Shown here: piece by piece, positions 9,286-18,264 of the stretch | Layout of the letters: each line of letters begins with the position of its first letter | Position numbering within the stretch: position 1 is the stretch's first letter | Assembly: GCA_050012855.1 (NCBI GenBank) | Contig: JBEKGJ010000004.1 | Coordinates: forward strand, 62,001-126,000 | Length of the DNA stretch: 64,000 bases | Reading direction: 5' to 3' | DNA from: JAJXZJ01 sp050012855 | GTDB taxonomy: Bacteria; Verrucomicrobiota; Verrucomicrobiia; Limisphaerales; J093 | The notes under the pieces: generated by a model | The model's input: only the letters and a program-made list of their open reading frames with translations | Database searches by the model: none | What the model was told of the DNA's origin: nothing | Made by a program: the position numbers and the translations under genes

Positions 9286-10028
9286 TCCAGGAAGACCCAC
9301 GGCAGCCGGAAGCGCGCGGCCAGATGGGCCGCCAGCGCCCGCACGCCGAAGACTTCGGTCGCGTAATGGCCGGCATAAAACACGTTCATGCCGAGTTCCT
9401 CGGCGAGGGCGTAGGACCAGTGGGGGCCCTCGCCGGTGATGAAGGTGTCAACGCCTTCCGCCGCCGCCTCGGCGAGCTCGCCGCCGGCGCCGCCGGTCAC
9501 AATGCCAATCCGCTGGCAGACGGCGGGCCCGCCGGGCAGGAGCTTCACCTCCCCGGTCACGGCCCGGCGCAGCCGGCGGGCCAGTTCGTCGCGCGGGAGA
9601 CGCGCCGTGGCACGCAGCCCGATGGGCTGGCCCTTGCATTGGAAGAAGGGCCGGAGCCGCGTCAGCCCGAGGGCGGCGGCAAGCCCGGCGTTGTTGCCGA
9701 TCCGCGGATGGGCATCGAGCGGCAGGTGAGCGCTGTACACCGCGAGGTTGTTTTCGAGGAGCAGCCGCAGCACGGCATAGCGGTGGCCGGTCCACGGGTG
9801 GCTGGGCGTCCAGAAGAGGCCGTGATGGACCACCAGGAAATCAGCGTGGGCTTCGATCGCGAGCCGCACCGTGGCGAGAGTGGCGTCCACGGCGGCGGCG
9901 AGGCGCTTCACCACCCCGTGGTTCTCGACCTGCAGGCCGTTGACGGCCCCGTCCCAGTCGGTGAACCGGGTGGGGCGGAGCAGACGGTTGCATTCGTGGA
10001 CCACGGCAGCGAGCGAGGCCTTTGGCAT
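9267..10028 (-). CDS. Nif3-like dinuclear metal centre protein (YqfO / GTP cyclohydrolase I type 2 family)
   Basis: A 253-residue member of the NIF3 family. Members form toroidal hexamers with a two-metal site; their role is still debated. Visible signatures are WDGAVNGLQVE near the start, the metal-binding VVHHGLFW, YSAHLPLDAH, and ITGEGPHW with FYAGHYATE at the end. The ATG at 10028 (MPKASL) fits the family start better than the in-frame ATG nine codons earlier. It overlaps the convergent histidine kinase by 19 bp and diverges from speA. Confidence 0.88.
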   Translation of the reverse strand: MPKASLAAVVHECNRLLRPTRFTDWDGAVNGLQVENHGVVKRLAAAVDATLATVRLAIEAHADFLVVHHGLFWTPSHPWTGHRYAVLRLLLENNLAVYSAHLPLDAHPRIGNNAGLAAALGLTRLRPFFQCKGQPIGLRATARLPRDELARRLRRAVTGEVKLLPGGPAVCQRIGIVTGGAGGELAEAAAEGVDTFITGEGPHWSYALAEELGMNVFYAGHYATEVFGVRALAAHLAARFRLPWVFLDHPTGL

Positions 10029-10172
10029 GGTGCCACGGTAACAGGCCCGCTTCACCAGGGCGAGCAGGAAATAAAAACCGCGGCTGGCCGCGGGGGATTG
10101 CCGGCGGTTGAGGCGCTTCGGGCCGGACGTGAAACCACCGGCGGGCCGATTGAAGAATTTTCATGCCGCTGG

Positions 10173-10200
10173 TTGAAATCCCGGCCGGCCTTCCTATAGT
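10173..10200 (+). promoter_or_regulatory. Sigma-70-like promoter of speA
   Basis: TTGAAA at 10173-10178 and TATAGT at 10195-10200 are separated by 16 bp, five of six matches in each box. Transcription would start around 10207, about a dozen bases before the ATG. No strong Shine-Dalgarno sequence is seen in that short leader. Confidence 0.6.
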
Positions 10201-10218
10201 GCGACGAACGTTAGCAAG

Positions 10219-12162
10219 ATGAGCAACCTTTCCGACGACACCCGCCCCTGGGATATCGCGGCCGCGCGGAACCTCTACAACGTGCACCGCTGGGGGGTGG
10301 GATACTTCGACATCAACGAGGAGGGACATGTCGTGGCCAAGCCGCTGCAAGAGAGCGGTGCGGTGGTGGACCTGACCGACGTGATCGAGGAGGCCAAGGG
10401 CCGCGGCTTGCGCTTTCCCCTGCTGATCCGGTTCCAGGACATCGTGCGCCACCGGGTCGAAGCGATCAACCAGGCCTTTCGCAACGCCATTGCCGAGTAC
10501 AATTATCGCGGCAGCTACCGGGGCGTGTTTCCGATCAAGGTCAACCAGTTGCGCGAGGTGGTGGAGGAGATCCTCGATGCCGGGCGGCCGTTCAACTTCG
10601 GCCTCGAGGTGGGCAGCAAGCCCGAGCTGTCCGCCGGCCTGGCGCTGCAAAGCCAGGTGGGCAGCCTCATCATCTGCAACGGTTACAAGGACGCGTCGTT
10701 CATCCGGATGGCGCTCACGGGCCTCAAGCTCGGCAAGACGGTGATCCTGGTCGTCGAAAAACTCGAGGAACTGCGGCAGATCATCGCCGTGTCCCGGCAG
10801 GTGCGGGTCGAACCGTTGATCGGGATCCGCGTCCGGCTGATGAGCAAGGGGGGCGGCAAGTGGTCGGAAAGCGCCGGCGAAAACGCGAAATTCGGTTTGA
10901 ACACGGCCGAGGTGCTCGAGGCCGTGGAATTGTTGCGGGCGGAGAACCTGGCCCACTGCTTCAAGTTGATTCATTTCCACATCGGCTCGCAGGTGCCGGA
11001 CATCCTCCTCATCAAGAAGGCCGTGCAGGAGGCCAGCCGCTATTACGCGAAGCTCGTGAAAATGGGCTTCCCCATCACCTATCTCGATGTCGGCGGCGGG
11101 CTCGGGGTGGACTACGACGGCAGCCGGTCGGCATTCGACAGTTCGACGAACTACACGCTGCAGGAGTACACCAACGACATCGTCTATTACATCGGCGACG
11201 TGTGCAACGCGGAGGGCGTGCCGCATCCGGACATCGTCAGCGAAAGCGGGCGCGCCATCGTCGCCTACCACAGCGTCTTGATCGTCGAGGTCTTCGGGGC
11301 CATCGCCCGCACGAACCCCAACCTGTCGGTGGCCTGCGAGGCCAACGAGCATCCGCTGGTCAAGGAACTGGCCGACATCCGGGCCAACTTGAGCCGGTTG
11401 AACAAGATCGAAGCCTACCACGACGCGCTCGAACGGAAGGAGATCGCCCACCACATGTTTACCCTCGGCCTGCTCAACCTGCCCGAGAAGGCCAAGATCG
11501 AGAAACTCTACTGGGAGATCAGCGGCGAGGTGGTGCGCAGTTACAAGGCCCAGCCGTTCGTCCCCGAGGAAATTCAAAAACTCGAGGACACGCTGGCGGA
11601 CCAGTACCTCTGCAACTTCTCGGTCTTCCAGTCGCTGCTCGACCACTGGGCGCTGGACCAGTTGTTCCCGATCATGCCCATCAGCCGGCTCACGGAGCGG
11701 CCGACCCGCGAGGCGACGCTGGCGGACATCACCTGCGATTCGGACGGCCAGGTGAACAAGTTCATTGACTTGCGGGACGTGCGCGACACCCTGCCCCTCC
11801 ATCCGCTGATTGCCAACGGCAACGGCTACCCGGAGCCCTACTACCTTGGCTTCTTCCTCATGGGCGCCTACCAGGACATCATGGGCGACCTGCACAACCT
11901 CTTCGGCCGCGTCAACGAGGTCCATGTGTTCCTCGATGCCGACGAGCCGAGCGGCTATTACATCGAGGACATCATCGAGGGCACGACCGTGGTCCAGGCG
12001 CTGGCCTCGGTCCAGTACGACGAAAACGAATTGAAGCGGCAAATGAAGGCCCAAATGGATGCCGCCATCAAATCGGACACCCTCAAACCCTCGGAGGCGA
12101 TGCGTCTGCTGGACGAATACGAGCGCGGGTTGCGGGAGTACACCTACCTGCGCATTCAGTGA
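10219..12162 (+). CDS. speA: Biosynthetic arginine decarboxylase
   Basis: Decarboxylates arginine to agmatine, the first step of a putrescine and spermidine route; PLP-dependent, fold type III, usually cytoplasmic in species without a signal peptide. At 647 residues it has the usual SpeA length. The opening WDIAAARNLYNVHRWGVGYFDI is characteristic, the PLP lysine is K107 in GVFPIKVNQ, and GSQ, LDVGGGLGVDYDGS and SESGRAIVAYHSV follow. No agmatinase or agmatine deiminase gene is nearby, so the later steps must be elsewhere. A good promoter lies just upstream and the membrane protein gene at 12200 may be co-transcribed. Confidence 0.97.
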   Translation: MSNLSDDTRPWDIAAARNLYNVHRWGVGYFDINEEGHVVAKPLQESGAVVDLTDVIEEAKGRGLRFPLLIRFQDIVRHRVEAINQAFRNAIAEYNYRGSYRGVFPIKVNQLREVVEEILDAGRPFNFGLEVGSKPELSAGLALQSQVGSLIICNGYKDASFIRMALTGLKLGKTVILVVEKLEELRQIIAVSRQVRVEPLIGIRVRLMSKGGGKWSESAGENAKFGLNTAEVLEAVELLRAENLAHCFKLIHFHIGSQVPDILLIKKAVQEASRYYAKLVKMGFPITYLDVGGGLGVDYDGSRSAFDSSTNYTLQEYTNDIVYYIGDVCNAEGVPHPDIVSESGRAIVAYHSVLIVEVFGAIARTNPNLSVACEANEHPLVKELADIRANLSRLNKIEAYHDALERKEIAHHMFTLGLLNLPEKAKIEKLYWEISGEVVRSYKAQPFVPEEIQKLEDTLADQYLCNFSVFQSLLDHWALDQLFPIMPISRLTERPTREATLADITCDSDGQVNKFIDLRDVRDTLPLHPLIANGNGYPEPYYLGFFLMGAYQDIMGDLHNLFGRVNEVHVFLDADEPSGYYIEDIIEGTTVVQALASVQYDENELKRQMKAQMDAAIKSDTLKPSEAMRLLDEYERGLREYTYLRIQ

Positions 12163-12199
12163 GACGGACGAACGGGACCGGGCGAACCCCCACGGATTC

Positions 12200-12964
12200 A
12201 TGAGCAGGGAAATCCTGAGCACACGACGGTCGGGGGGCGTGGCCCCCGCCGGGCAATCCTTGATGCCGGCCGTTCCGCCCAGGTCCGTCGCTCCCGCCCC
12301 GATCGAGTTGCTGCACTCGCTCGGCCGGGTGGCGCGGGGTCTGTCGGCGCTTTTCTGGGGATTGCCGCTGGCGTTGGTGGTCAACGTCCAGACCGCGGCC
12401 ACGGGGTGGTTTGCCGTTTTGGGTTTCGTGCCGCCGGTTCTGGCCAACGGCCTGGTGCTTTATGGCCTGCTGCAGTTGGGCCATTTCCAGAAACAGGAGC
12501 GCGTGTGGCGGCAGGCGCTGGACCGCGCCCAGGTGCTGGCCGTCATCGCCGTCGGGCTGGCGCCTTTCCTCCACTGGTTTCACCGGATGCCGCATCATCT
12601 GCACTTCCAGGTCGCGGTGGCGGTGCTGGCGGTGGCGGCGTTGCTGCTTTTGTTCCAGCTCAATCGCGTGATGCAGCGCCTGGCGGCCATGCTGCCGGAC
12701 GAAACTCTGCGCCTGGACACCCGCCTGTTCACCACCGTCAACCTTGGCGCGTTGACGGCAATCCCCGCGCTCGCCGCCCTGGCGGCCGTGGCCGTCCGTC
12801 TCGGCTGGTCGCCGAGGCTGTCGCCGGGCGCCTCCACGCTGGTGGACCTTGCGTTGCTGGCCGGCCTGGTGCTGCTGGTCCTGCTGCCACTGGCCTTGAC
12901 CATGACCCTGCTCTGGAAAACCAAGGAAACCATCCTGGCCGGCATCTTCTCCCACGGGGCCTGA
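12200..12964 (+). CDS. Hypothetical multi-pass membrane protein
   Basis: A 254-residue protein I do not recognise. It begins 37 bp after speA on the same strand. A polar N-terminus of about 35 residues is followed by about six hydrophobic segments in paired hairpins: LSALFWGLPLALVV, FAVLGFVPPVLANGLVLYGLL, AQVLAVIAVGLAPFLHW, FQVAVAVLAVAALLLLFQL, LGALTAIPALAALAAVAV and LVDLALLAGLVLLVLLPLAL. The middle carries an HWFHRMPHHLHF stretch, so metal binding is conceivable. The ATG at 12200 was chosen because the earlier ATG (12059) lies inside speA. Confidence 0.7.
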   Translation: MSREILSTRRSGGVAPAGQSLMPAVPPRSVAPAPIELLHSLGRVARGLSALFWGLPLALVVNVQTAATGWFAVLGFVPPVLANGLVLYGLLQLGHFQKQERVWRQALDRAQVLAVIAVGLAPFLHWFHRMPHHLHFQVAVAVLAVAALLLLFQLNRVMQRLAAMLPDETLRLDTRLFTTVNLGALTAIPALAALAAVAVRLGWSPRLSPGASTLVDLALLAGLVLLVLLPLALTMTLLWKTKETILAGIFSHGA

Positions 12965-13013
12965 CGCCCCAGTTTTAGGTTGCGGGACCACGCCGCCTTT
13001 CTACCCTCGCCAC

Positions 13014-13697
13014 ATGTTCAAACCGGCTGATTTGTTTGACCTGACGCAGACCGAACACGCGGCGCTGTTTGAGGGGTGCGAGCAGGCCTGGGATGCCCTG
13101 AAAAAGCTGGAAGCCTACGTGGCCGCGACGCTTCGACCCGCCTTGCACAACCGCTGTGACGGCGTCGCCTTCATCGGCCCGGACGTCTTCATCGGCCAAG
13201 GCACGGTGGTCGAGGACGGCGCGATGATCAAAGGACCCGCGATCATTGGTTGCAACTGCACCATCCGCCACAACGCCTACATTCGCGACCAAGTGATCGT
13301 CGGCGACGGCTGCCTCATCGGCAACGCCTGCGAATTGAAGCATGTGCTCCTGTTCAACGACTGCCAGGTGCCCCACTTCAACTACGTCGGCGACTCGATC
13401 CTGGGCCACCGGGCCCACCTCGGCGCCGGGGTGATCTTGTCGAATCTCAAAATCGTGCCCGGCAACGTGACCGTCGAGGTGGATGGCCGGCCCTTCGACA
13501 CGGGCCTGCGCAAGTTCGGCGCGTTGATTGGCGACGACGCGCAGGTGGGATGCAACGCGGTGCTCAACCCCGGCAGCATCCTCGGCCGCGGAGCGCTCGT
13601 CTATCCCTGCACGAACTGGCGCGGTCACCTGCCCGCGCACAGCATCGCCAAAAACCAGGCGCCGCAGCAGGTCGCCGTGCGCCGGCCACGGGAATGA
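13014..13697 (+). CDS. Left-handed beta-helix (hexapeptide repeat) protein, GlmU acyltransferase-like
   Basis: 227 residues. After a helical start (MFKPADLFDLTQTEHAALFE) the rest is hexapeptide-repeat left-handed beta-helix (VFIGQGTVVEDGAMIKGPAIIG, IGNACELKH, LGAGVILSNLKI). It resembles the acyltransferase half of bifunctional GlmU and the UDP-GlcNAc pyrophosphorylase-related proteins, but the N-terminal nucleotidyltransferase domain is absent. It may acylate or bind a nucleotide sugar. It stands 50 bp after the membrane protein gene and converges on the alpha-galactosidase. No Shine-Dalgarno sequence is evident. Confidence 0.8.
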   Translation: MFKPADLFDLTQTEHAALFEGCEQAWDALKKLEAYVAATLRPALHNRCDGVAFIGPDVFIGQGTVVEDGAMIKGPAIIGCNCTIRHNAYIRDQVIVGDGCLIGNACELKHVLLFNDCQVPHFNYVGDSILGHRAHLGAGVILSNLKIVPGNVTVEVDGRPFDTGLRKFGALIGDDAQVGCNAVLNPGSILGRGALVYPCTNWRGHLPAHSIAKNQAPQQVAVRRPRE

Positions 13698-13724
13698 GCC
13701 GGGTTGCCGCGGCCAGGCGGAAGC

Positions 13725-15710
13725 CTACCGGGCCGGCCGCAGGCGCACGAACACGACGCCGTGCCGCGGCACGCTCGCCGCGTATTCGCCGGCGAATTTC
13801 CCGAGGTCCTGCTGCCGCCAGAGATCGCGGACAAGCTGCGGGCCCTTGACGCCCAGATCGGTCCACCGCGCGGTGACCCTGGCCTCCATCTCGCCCCGGT
13901 TGAACAAGCCGACGGCGCGCGAACCGTCCTCGAGTTCGCGCAGCCAAACCTCGGTGTCGCCACTCTTGGCGACCCGCCGTCCCGGCCGGCCCAGCGGGTC
14001 CTGGTCCACGTCAATCACTTCGTCGTTCGTCAGCAGGCTCAGCGTGAATTCGTCCAGGCGCGTAATGTCGCCGCTGAAGATGAGCGGCGCGGCCACGAGG
14101 CACCAGAGCGAGACGTGGGAGTACTGCTCGTTCGGGGTCAGGGGCGTCGGCGCGGTGCTGCCCTGCCAGTTGCTCAAGTAGCCGAGGAGGAGATAATCCG
14201 GGTCATTCCAATGGCCCGGCCCGCCAAACCGGTGGAGCTGGTTGGCGGCGTACACGTCGAAGCCATCGCGGAAGAGCGCGGCGGGAATACCCTCGAAGGA
14301 TCCGCCGAGGTCGCCGGCGGTGCGCCAACTGTGGCCGCCGACGCTGGCACCCCATTCCCACACGTTGCCCATGCCGTACTGGCAGAGGTTGAGCACCAGG
14401 TCGCGCGGTTGCTGTTTGAGCAAATCGCCGACGAGGCGATAGGGTTTTTGCAGCGCGGCGCGATCGGGGTTCTTCGCAATGTCGCCGTAGGAGCACCAGT
14501 CGTATTTCAGAAAGTCGAAGCCCCACTCGACGAACCGCCGCACGTCGGCCGCCTCGTGCTGATACGTCCCCACATGGCCGCCGCAGGTCAGCGGACCGGG
14601 CGAGGTGTAGATGCCCGCCTTGAGGCCCTTCGCGTGGATGTAGTCCGTCAGCGCCTTCATGTCCGGGAAACGGCGGTTCGCGTTCACGCGCCCCTGCGCG
14701 TCGCGCGGTTCACCGCCCAGCATCGCATCGGGCGAACCCGGTTTCACGGCCCAGCAATCGTCAATGTTCACGTATTGGTAGCCGTGGTCCTTCATGCCGG
14801 TGCTTACCATCGCGTCCGCCGCCGCCCGCATGATCGAGTCGGTGACATGGTTCTCCCACACATACCAACTGTTCCAGCCCAGGTGCGGCGTCAGGGCCAG
14901 GGTGTCGCCGCAGACGATCCGGAACTTCCGTCTGGCGGTGCCGTGGCGGTTGGTCGCCTTGAGCGTGACCGCATAGGTGCCGCGTTCGCGCAGCGCGCCG
15001 GTGATCTGGCCCGTCGCCGGATCGAGCTTCAATCCCCTCGGCAACCCGACGGCGCTGAATTTCATCGGTCGCTCGCCGGTGGCGGCGATGCTGAACAGGA
15101 ACGGCGAGCCGGGACGCACGCCAAAGATCATCGCGCCGTTGATGCGCGGCGCCGGACCGGGCCTCGGCGTGAGTACGACCGCGGGTTCGCGCGGCGGGTT
15201 GGTGGCCCGTGGGGCAGTGCCCGCGACCTCGAAACGCGCGTCCGCCCAGTCGGCATGGTCCCAGCCGGTGCCATCGCCGGCATCGCCGACCAGCAGGAGC
15301 AGCGTCCGCACCCCGCGCAGGTCCACGTCCACCGTTTTCGCCGGCTGCCCCAGCCGCATCACGCCGGATTCCCAAAGCGTGCGACCGTCGCCCACCACCT
15401 TGAACGTGATCGAGGCCCGCGCGTCGCCCGCCGCGTCGTCCACGCCCACCGCGGCGAGGAACCGGGCGCTCCCGCCGGCGAGGTCCACCCACAGCGAGCT
15501 TGTAGCGTGGGTGCCGACGCCGTGGTCGAACCGCCGGCCGCCGATGGCCAGGGGTTGCTCGCGGATGGAACGGTCCTTCTGCGGCGATCCCCAGCCTTGG
15601 CGCATCTTCGCCAGGTCGAGGGACGAAAGCCAGACGGTGTCGGCGGAGGCGCCGGCGACGACGAGCCCCAGCAGCGAGGCGAGAATGGTTGTTTTCATGC
15701 CCAAGTTCAT
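13725..15710 (-). CDS. Secreted alpha-galactosidase, GH27, with N-terminal NPCBM domain
   Basis: Hydrolyses terminal alpha-galactosides, probably from plant or algal polysaccharide. Of 661 residues, the first ~23 form a signal peptide (MKTTILASLLGLVVAGASA). An NPCBM carbohydrate-binding domain follows at about 25-165 (GGRRFDHGVGTHATS), then a linker and an Ig-like segment, then the GH27 catalytic barrel from LGWNSWYVWENHV. The nucleophile Asp is in FLKYDWCSYGD and the acid/base Asp in RTAGDL. The ATG at 15710 has a G-rich stretch 5-9 bases upstream; the in-frame ATG at 15698 is an alternative. It diverges from the Crp/Fnr gene, and an FNR box lies 36 bp upstream of its start. Confidence 0.92.
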   Translation of the reverse strand: MNLGMKTTILASLLGLVVAGASADTVWLSSLDLAKMRQGWGSPQKDRSIREQPLAIGGRRFDHGVGTHATSSLWVDLAGGSARFLAAVGVDDAAGDARASITFKVVGDGRTLWESGVMRLGQPAKTVDVDLRGVRTLLLLVGDAGDGTGWDHADWADARFEVAGTAPRATNPPREPAVVLTPRPGPAPRINGAMIFGVRPGSPFLFSIAATGERPMKFSAVGLPRGLKLDPATGQITGALRERGTYAVTLKATNRHGTARRKFRIVCGDTLALTPHLGWNSWYVWENHVTDSIMRAAADAMVSTGMKDHGYQYVNIDDCWAVKPGSPDAMLGGEPRDAQGRVNANRRFPDMKALTDYIHAKGLKAGIYTSPGPLTCGGHVGTYQHEAADVRRFVEWGFDFLKYDWCSYGDIAKNPDRAALQKPYRLVGDLLKQQPRDLVLNLCQYGMGNVWEWGASVGGHSWRTAGDLGGSFEGIPAALFRDGFDVYAANQLHRFGGPGHWNDPDYLLLGYLSNWQGSTAPTPLTPNEQYSHVSLWCLVAAPLIFSGDITRLDEFTLSLLTNDEVIDVDQDPLGRPGRRVAKSGDTEVWLRELEDGSRAVGLFNRGEMEARVTARWTDLGVKGPQLVRDLWRQQDLGKFAGEYAASVPRHGVVFVRLRPAR

Positions 15711-15745
15711 TTGCCCCCAGCATGGACGCGACCTGGAGCCCGGCC

Positions 15746-15759
15746 TTGATTTGCATCAA
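15746..15759. promoter_or_regulatory. Perfect FNR-type box between alpha-galactosidase and Crp/Fnr genes
   Basis: TTGAT-TTGC-ATCAA matches the FNR consensus TTGATnnnnATCAA exactly. It sits in the divergent intergenic region, 36 bp from the alpha-galactosidase start and about 98 bp from the regulator start. The adjacent regulator carries the recognition-helix residues that read this half-site. Confidence 0.75.
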
Positions 15760-15856
15760 GAACGCGTGAACGCGCTGCGCCGCGCCCCCCCACCGCAGAA
15801 AATCAAGAAATGCGAGCGACACCGCCCGCGGCGCGCGCTAGCCTCGGCCGTTGCCC

Positions 15857-16627
15857 ATGTCCAGCATGATGCCCGAGTCGTCGCGTTCCGCCGTGGCGCA
15901 GAGCCTGCGACGCTGCCACCTGTTCGCCGGGGTTGACCCGGCGGACCGTGACCGCATTGCGGCGATCACCGTGCCGAGGACGGTGCCCAAGGGTGACTAC
16001 CTCTTCCACGAGGGATCACCCGTGCATGGCTTCTACCTCGTGCAGCGCGGGGCGATCAAACTGCACCGGGTCAACCCGCTCGGCCGGGAGCAGGTCATCC
16101 ACATCTTCCGACCGGTCGAGTCGTTCGGCGAGGAGTCCCTGATGGCCGACGCCGGTTATCCGGCGGCGGCGAGCGCGACGGAGGACAGCCAGGTGTTGCT
16201 GGTGCAGAAGGCGGAGTTCCTGACCATGGTGCAGCGCCGGCCCGAGCTGGCGCTGTGCCTGTTGCGGGGCATGGACCGGCATGTGCACATGTTGATCGGC
16301 CTGCTCGACGATCTGACGTTGAAAGACGTGAAAACCCGGGTGGCGGAATGGCTCCTTCAGCAATGTCCGGATCCCGCCAGCCACCGGCCGGTCAGCATCC
16401 AGTTGCCCACCACCAAACGCGTGCTCGCGGCTGAGCTGGGCACCGTCGGTGAAACCTTCTCCCGCACGGTGGCCAAACTGCGCGAACTCGACCTGCTGGC
16501 GGTGGCAGGCAGCACCGTCACGCTGCCCTGTCCGGCGCGCCTGGCCGCTTGGCTGGGCCACGCTGCCCCCGCGTCGCCGATCCCGGGCGGGGCGAGGCCA
16601 GAGGAGGCGCCGCGCTTCGCGCTGTGA
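15857..16627 (+). CDS. Crp/Fnr-family transcriptional regulator
   Basis: About 256 residues: an N-terminal cyclic-nucleotide-binding-like beta-roll (HLFAGVDPADRDRI ... GDYLFHEGSPVHGFYLVQRGAIKLHRV), a long dimerisation helix and a C-terminal winged helix. The recognition helix contains E199-T-F-S202-R203, the ExxSR pattern with which FNR reads TTGAT. FNR's cysteine cluster is missing (one Cys near the N-terminus, scattered others), so an iron-sulphur oxygen sensor is unlikely; an NO- or haem-sensing Dnr-like or ligand-free type is possible. The first in-frame start-like codon is a TTG at 15851; I prefer the ATG at 15857. Autoregulation through the perfect FNR box upstream is plausible. Confidence 0.9.
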   Translation: MSSMMPESSRSAVAQSLRRCHLFAGVDPADRDRIAAITVPRTVPKGDYLFHEGSPVHGFYLVQRGAIKLHRVNPLGREQVIHIFRPVESFGEESLMADAGYPAAASATEDSQVLLVQKAEFLTMVQRRPELALCLLRGMDRHVHMLIGLLDDLTLKDVKTRVAEWLLQQCPDPASHRPVSIQLPTTKRVLAAELGTVGETFSRTVAKLRELDLLAVAGSTVTLPCPARLAAWLGHAAPASPIPGGARPEEAPRFAL

Positions 16628-16637
16628 ACGCCGCGGC

Positions 16638-17231
16638 TCAGGCCACCACGGCGCCCACGCCAATGCCGTGTTTCCGGTAGAAGGCGGCGTTGGCCACGTA
16701 CTTCTCGGCCCAGTATTTCAGCTTTGTCCGCTCCTCCGGTTTGAGCCGGCGCACGACCTTCGCCGGCGCACCCATGACCAGCGAGCCGGGCGGAATCTGC
16801 ATGCGTTGCGTCACCAGCGCGTTGGCGCCGATGATGGATTGCTCCCCCACCACGGCGCCGTCCAGCACTGTTGCCCCCATGCCGACGAGGACCTCATCGC
16901 CGACCGTGCAGGCGTGGATCAGGGCCGCATGGCCGATGGTCACGTAGTTGCCCACGAGGCAGGGCAATTCGTCCGCCAGGTGCAGCACCGCGCTGTCCTG
17001 GATGTTCGAGTGATGGCCGACGACGATCCGGTTGATGTCGCCGCGGAGGACGGCGTTGAACCAGACGCTCGCTTCGTCGCCCAGCGTCACGTCCCCCAGC
17101 ACCACCGCCCCGCGCGCGATGAACACATCACGGCCCAGCGTCGGTGACTTTCGCAGGAACGTTTCGAGTTGCTCTTCCAGCTTGCTCACAACGTCGGGAT
17201 GAAGCCGGACCAAGCCGCCCACGCCAAGCAA
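16638..17231 (-). CDS. Gamma-carbonic anhydrase family protein
   Basis: 197 residues, a left-handed beta-helix with a C-terminal helix (LKPEERTKLKYWAEKYVANAAFY). It carries the gamma-CA signatures: RGDINRIVVGHHSNIQDSAVLH and YVTIGHAALIHACTV. The zinc-ligand histidines in these motifs are present, so it may hydrate CO2, though many YrdA-like members show no activity. The listed start is a TTG; a GTG three codons later is possible. It lies 38 bp downstream of the winged-helix regulator on the same strand and converges on the Crp/Fnr gene with a 10-bp gap. Confidence 0.9.
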   Translation of the reverse strand: MLGVGGLVRLHPDVVSKLEEQLETFLRKSPTLGRDVFIARGAVVLGDVTLGDEASVWFNAVLRGDINRIVVGHHSNIQDSAVLHLADELPCLVGNYVTIGHAALIHACTVGDEVLVGMGATVLDGAVVGEQSIIGANALVTQRMQIPPGSLVMGAPAKVVRRLKPEERTKLKYWAEKYVANAAFYRKHGIGVGAVVA

Positions 17232-17269
17232 AATCCCCGCCGGTGCGGGGCGACGTCATACGCCAGCGG

Positions 17270-17566
17270 CTAAAACGCGGCCTTCAGCCCCTGGCGATAC
17301 TGGTCAAAGGCCGCGCGGCCCGCGCGCGTCAGTCGCAACAGGGTCATGGGCACCTTGCCGCGATAGGTCTTCTCAATCCCGACGTAGCCGGCTTCCTCTA
17401 GGCGGGCGAGATGGCTGGACAGGTTGCCCTTGTTCATCTCGGTTTCGTGCAGCAGGTAAAGGAAATCGCATTCCTTCACCGCCCCGAGCAGGGCCACGAT
17501 CATCAGCCGCCCGGGTTCATGAATGACCCGGTCCAGCTCGGAAATGGCTCGCAGTTGCTCGTTCAT
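17270..17566 (-). CDS. Small winged-helix transcriptional regulator
   Basis: 98 residues. LDRVIHEPGRLMIVALLGAV opens the domain, the helix-turn-helix is around MNKGNLSSHLARLEEAGYV, and the wing is IEKTYRGKVPMTLLRLT. This matches the short MarR/ArsR-like HTH_34 type. Its start overlaps the stop of the upstream membrane-protein gene (ATGA), so translation is probably coupled. Such pairs often repress their own operon; the palindrome before the membrane gene is the likely site. It has no cysteine pattern typical of ArsR metal sensors. Confidence 0.88.
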   Translation of the reverse strand: MNEQLRAISELDRVIHEPGRLMIVALLGAVKECDFLYLLHETEMNKGNLSSHLARLEEAGYVGIEKTYRGKVPMTLLRLTRAGRAAFDQYRQGLKAAF

Positions 17567-18264
17567 TCGGCTTCCGGGGCGGGCGGTTGGGTGTGCCGAA
17601 TGTACAAACACAAAGTGATCGCGCCCGATCCGAACCACACGAGGCCGACGAACAACATCACCGGCCGCACCAGTGCGATAACGTCGTCGGGACCGAGGAG
17701 GCCGATCACGAGCAGCCCCAGCGCCAGGAAGAGCAGACCCACCCATTTCCACCGGTTTTCCCCGCCCATGCGCCAGACCCAGAACGCGTAGAGCGGCACC
17801 CAGAAGGCCAGGTAACCCACGCGCGCGACGCTCGCCGCGCTCACCGCGCTCACCGCGTGATGCCTCCGCGCGAGCACGACCAGGCCGACCAGACCAGCCG
17901 CCATGACCGCCGAAAGAACGGCAAGGGCGCCCATCGTGGCCCAACGGTTTCTTTTTACTTGGGCCTCCGTCCCGCCCGCGCCGTAGGCGACATAACCGGT
18001 GCGCGGCCAGGTCAGGTGCTTCTTGATGGCTTTGCTGCCCCAGTAGCCCAGCGCCAACACCGGGAAGATGACCAGGTACATGAACAGCAGGCTGGCGAAG
18101 CCGTTGGTGCTCCAGAACGAATCCTCGGGTAGGATGGTCTGCAGGTAACCCAGCAGGGCAAAGCCCAGGATCATCAATCCCATGAACATTCCGCCGGTCC
18201 CGTCAATGTTGTCGTACCGCTTCGGCCGCGCCATGTAATCTTGAAGTTCATTTTTCATGCACAC
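17563..18264 (-). CDS. Hypothetical membrane protein co-transcribed with winged-helix regulator
   Basis: 233 residues with about six hydrophobic segments (MGLMILGFALLGYL, ASLLFMYLVIFPVLAL, MGALAVLSAVMAAGLVGLVVL, YLAFWVPLYAFWVW, VGLLFLALGLLVIGLLG, MLFVGLVWFGSGAITLCLYI). I do not recognise the family. It is the first gene of a minus-strand set: membrane protein, regulator (4-bp overlap), gamma carbonic anhydrase. The first ATG is at 18264 and a second in frame at 18258. The promoter predicted upstream would start transcription almost at the ATG, so the message may be leaderless. Confidence 0.75.
   Translation of the reverse strand: MCMKNELQDYMARPKRYDNIDGTGGMFMGLMILGFALLGYLQTILPEDSFWSTNGFASLLFMYLVIFPVLALGYWGSKAIKKHLTWPRTGYVAYGAGGTEAQVKRNRWATMGALAVLSAVMAAGLVGLVVLARRHHAVSAVSAASVARVGYLAFWVPLYAFWVWRMGGENRWKWVGLLFLALGLLVIGLLGPDDVIALVRPVMLFVGLVWFGSGAITLCLYIRHTQPPAPEAE

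Noticed and set aside
9841..12447. 868-codon open frame on the minus strand
   Set aside because: It covers speA in antisense. The speA frame has full family motifs, so this is a shadow from GC-rich codon use.
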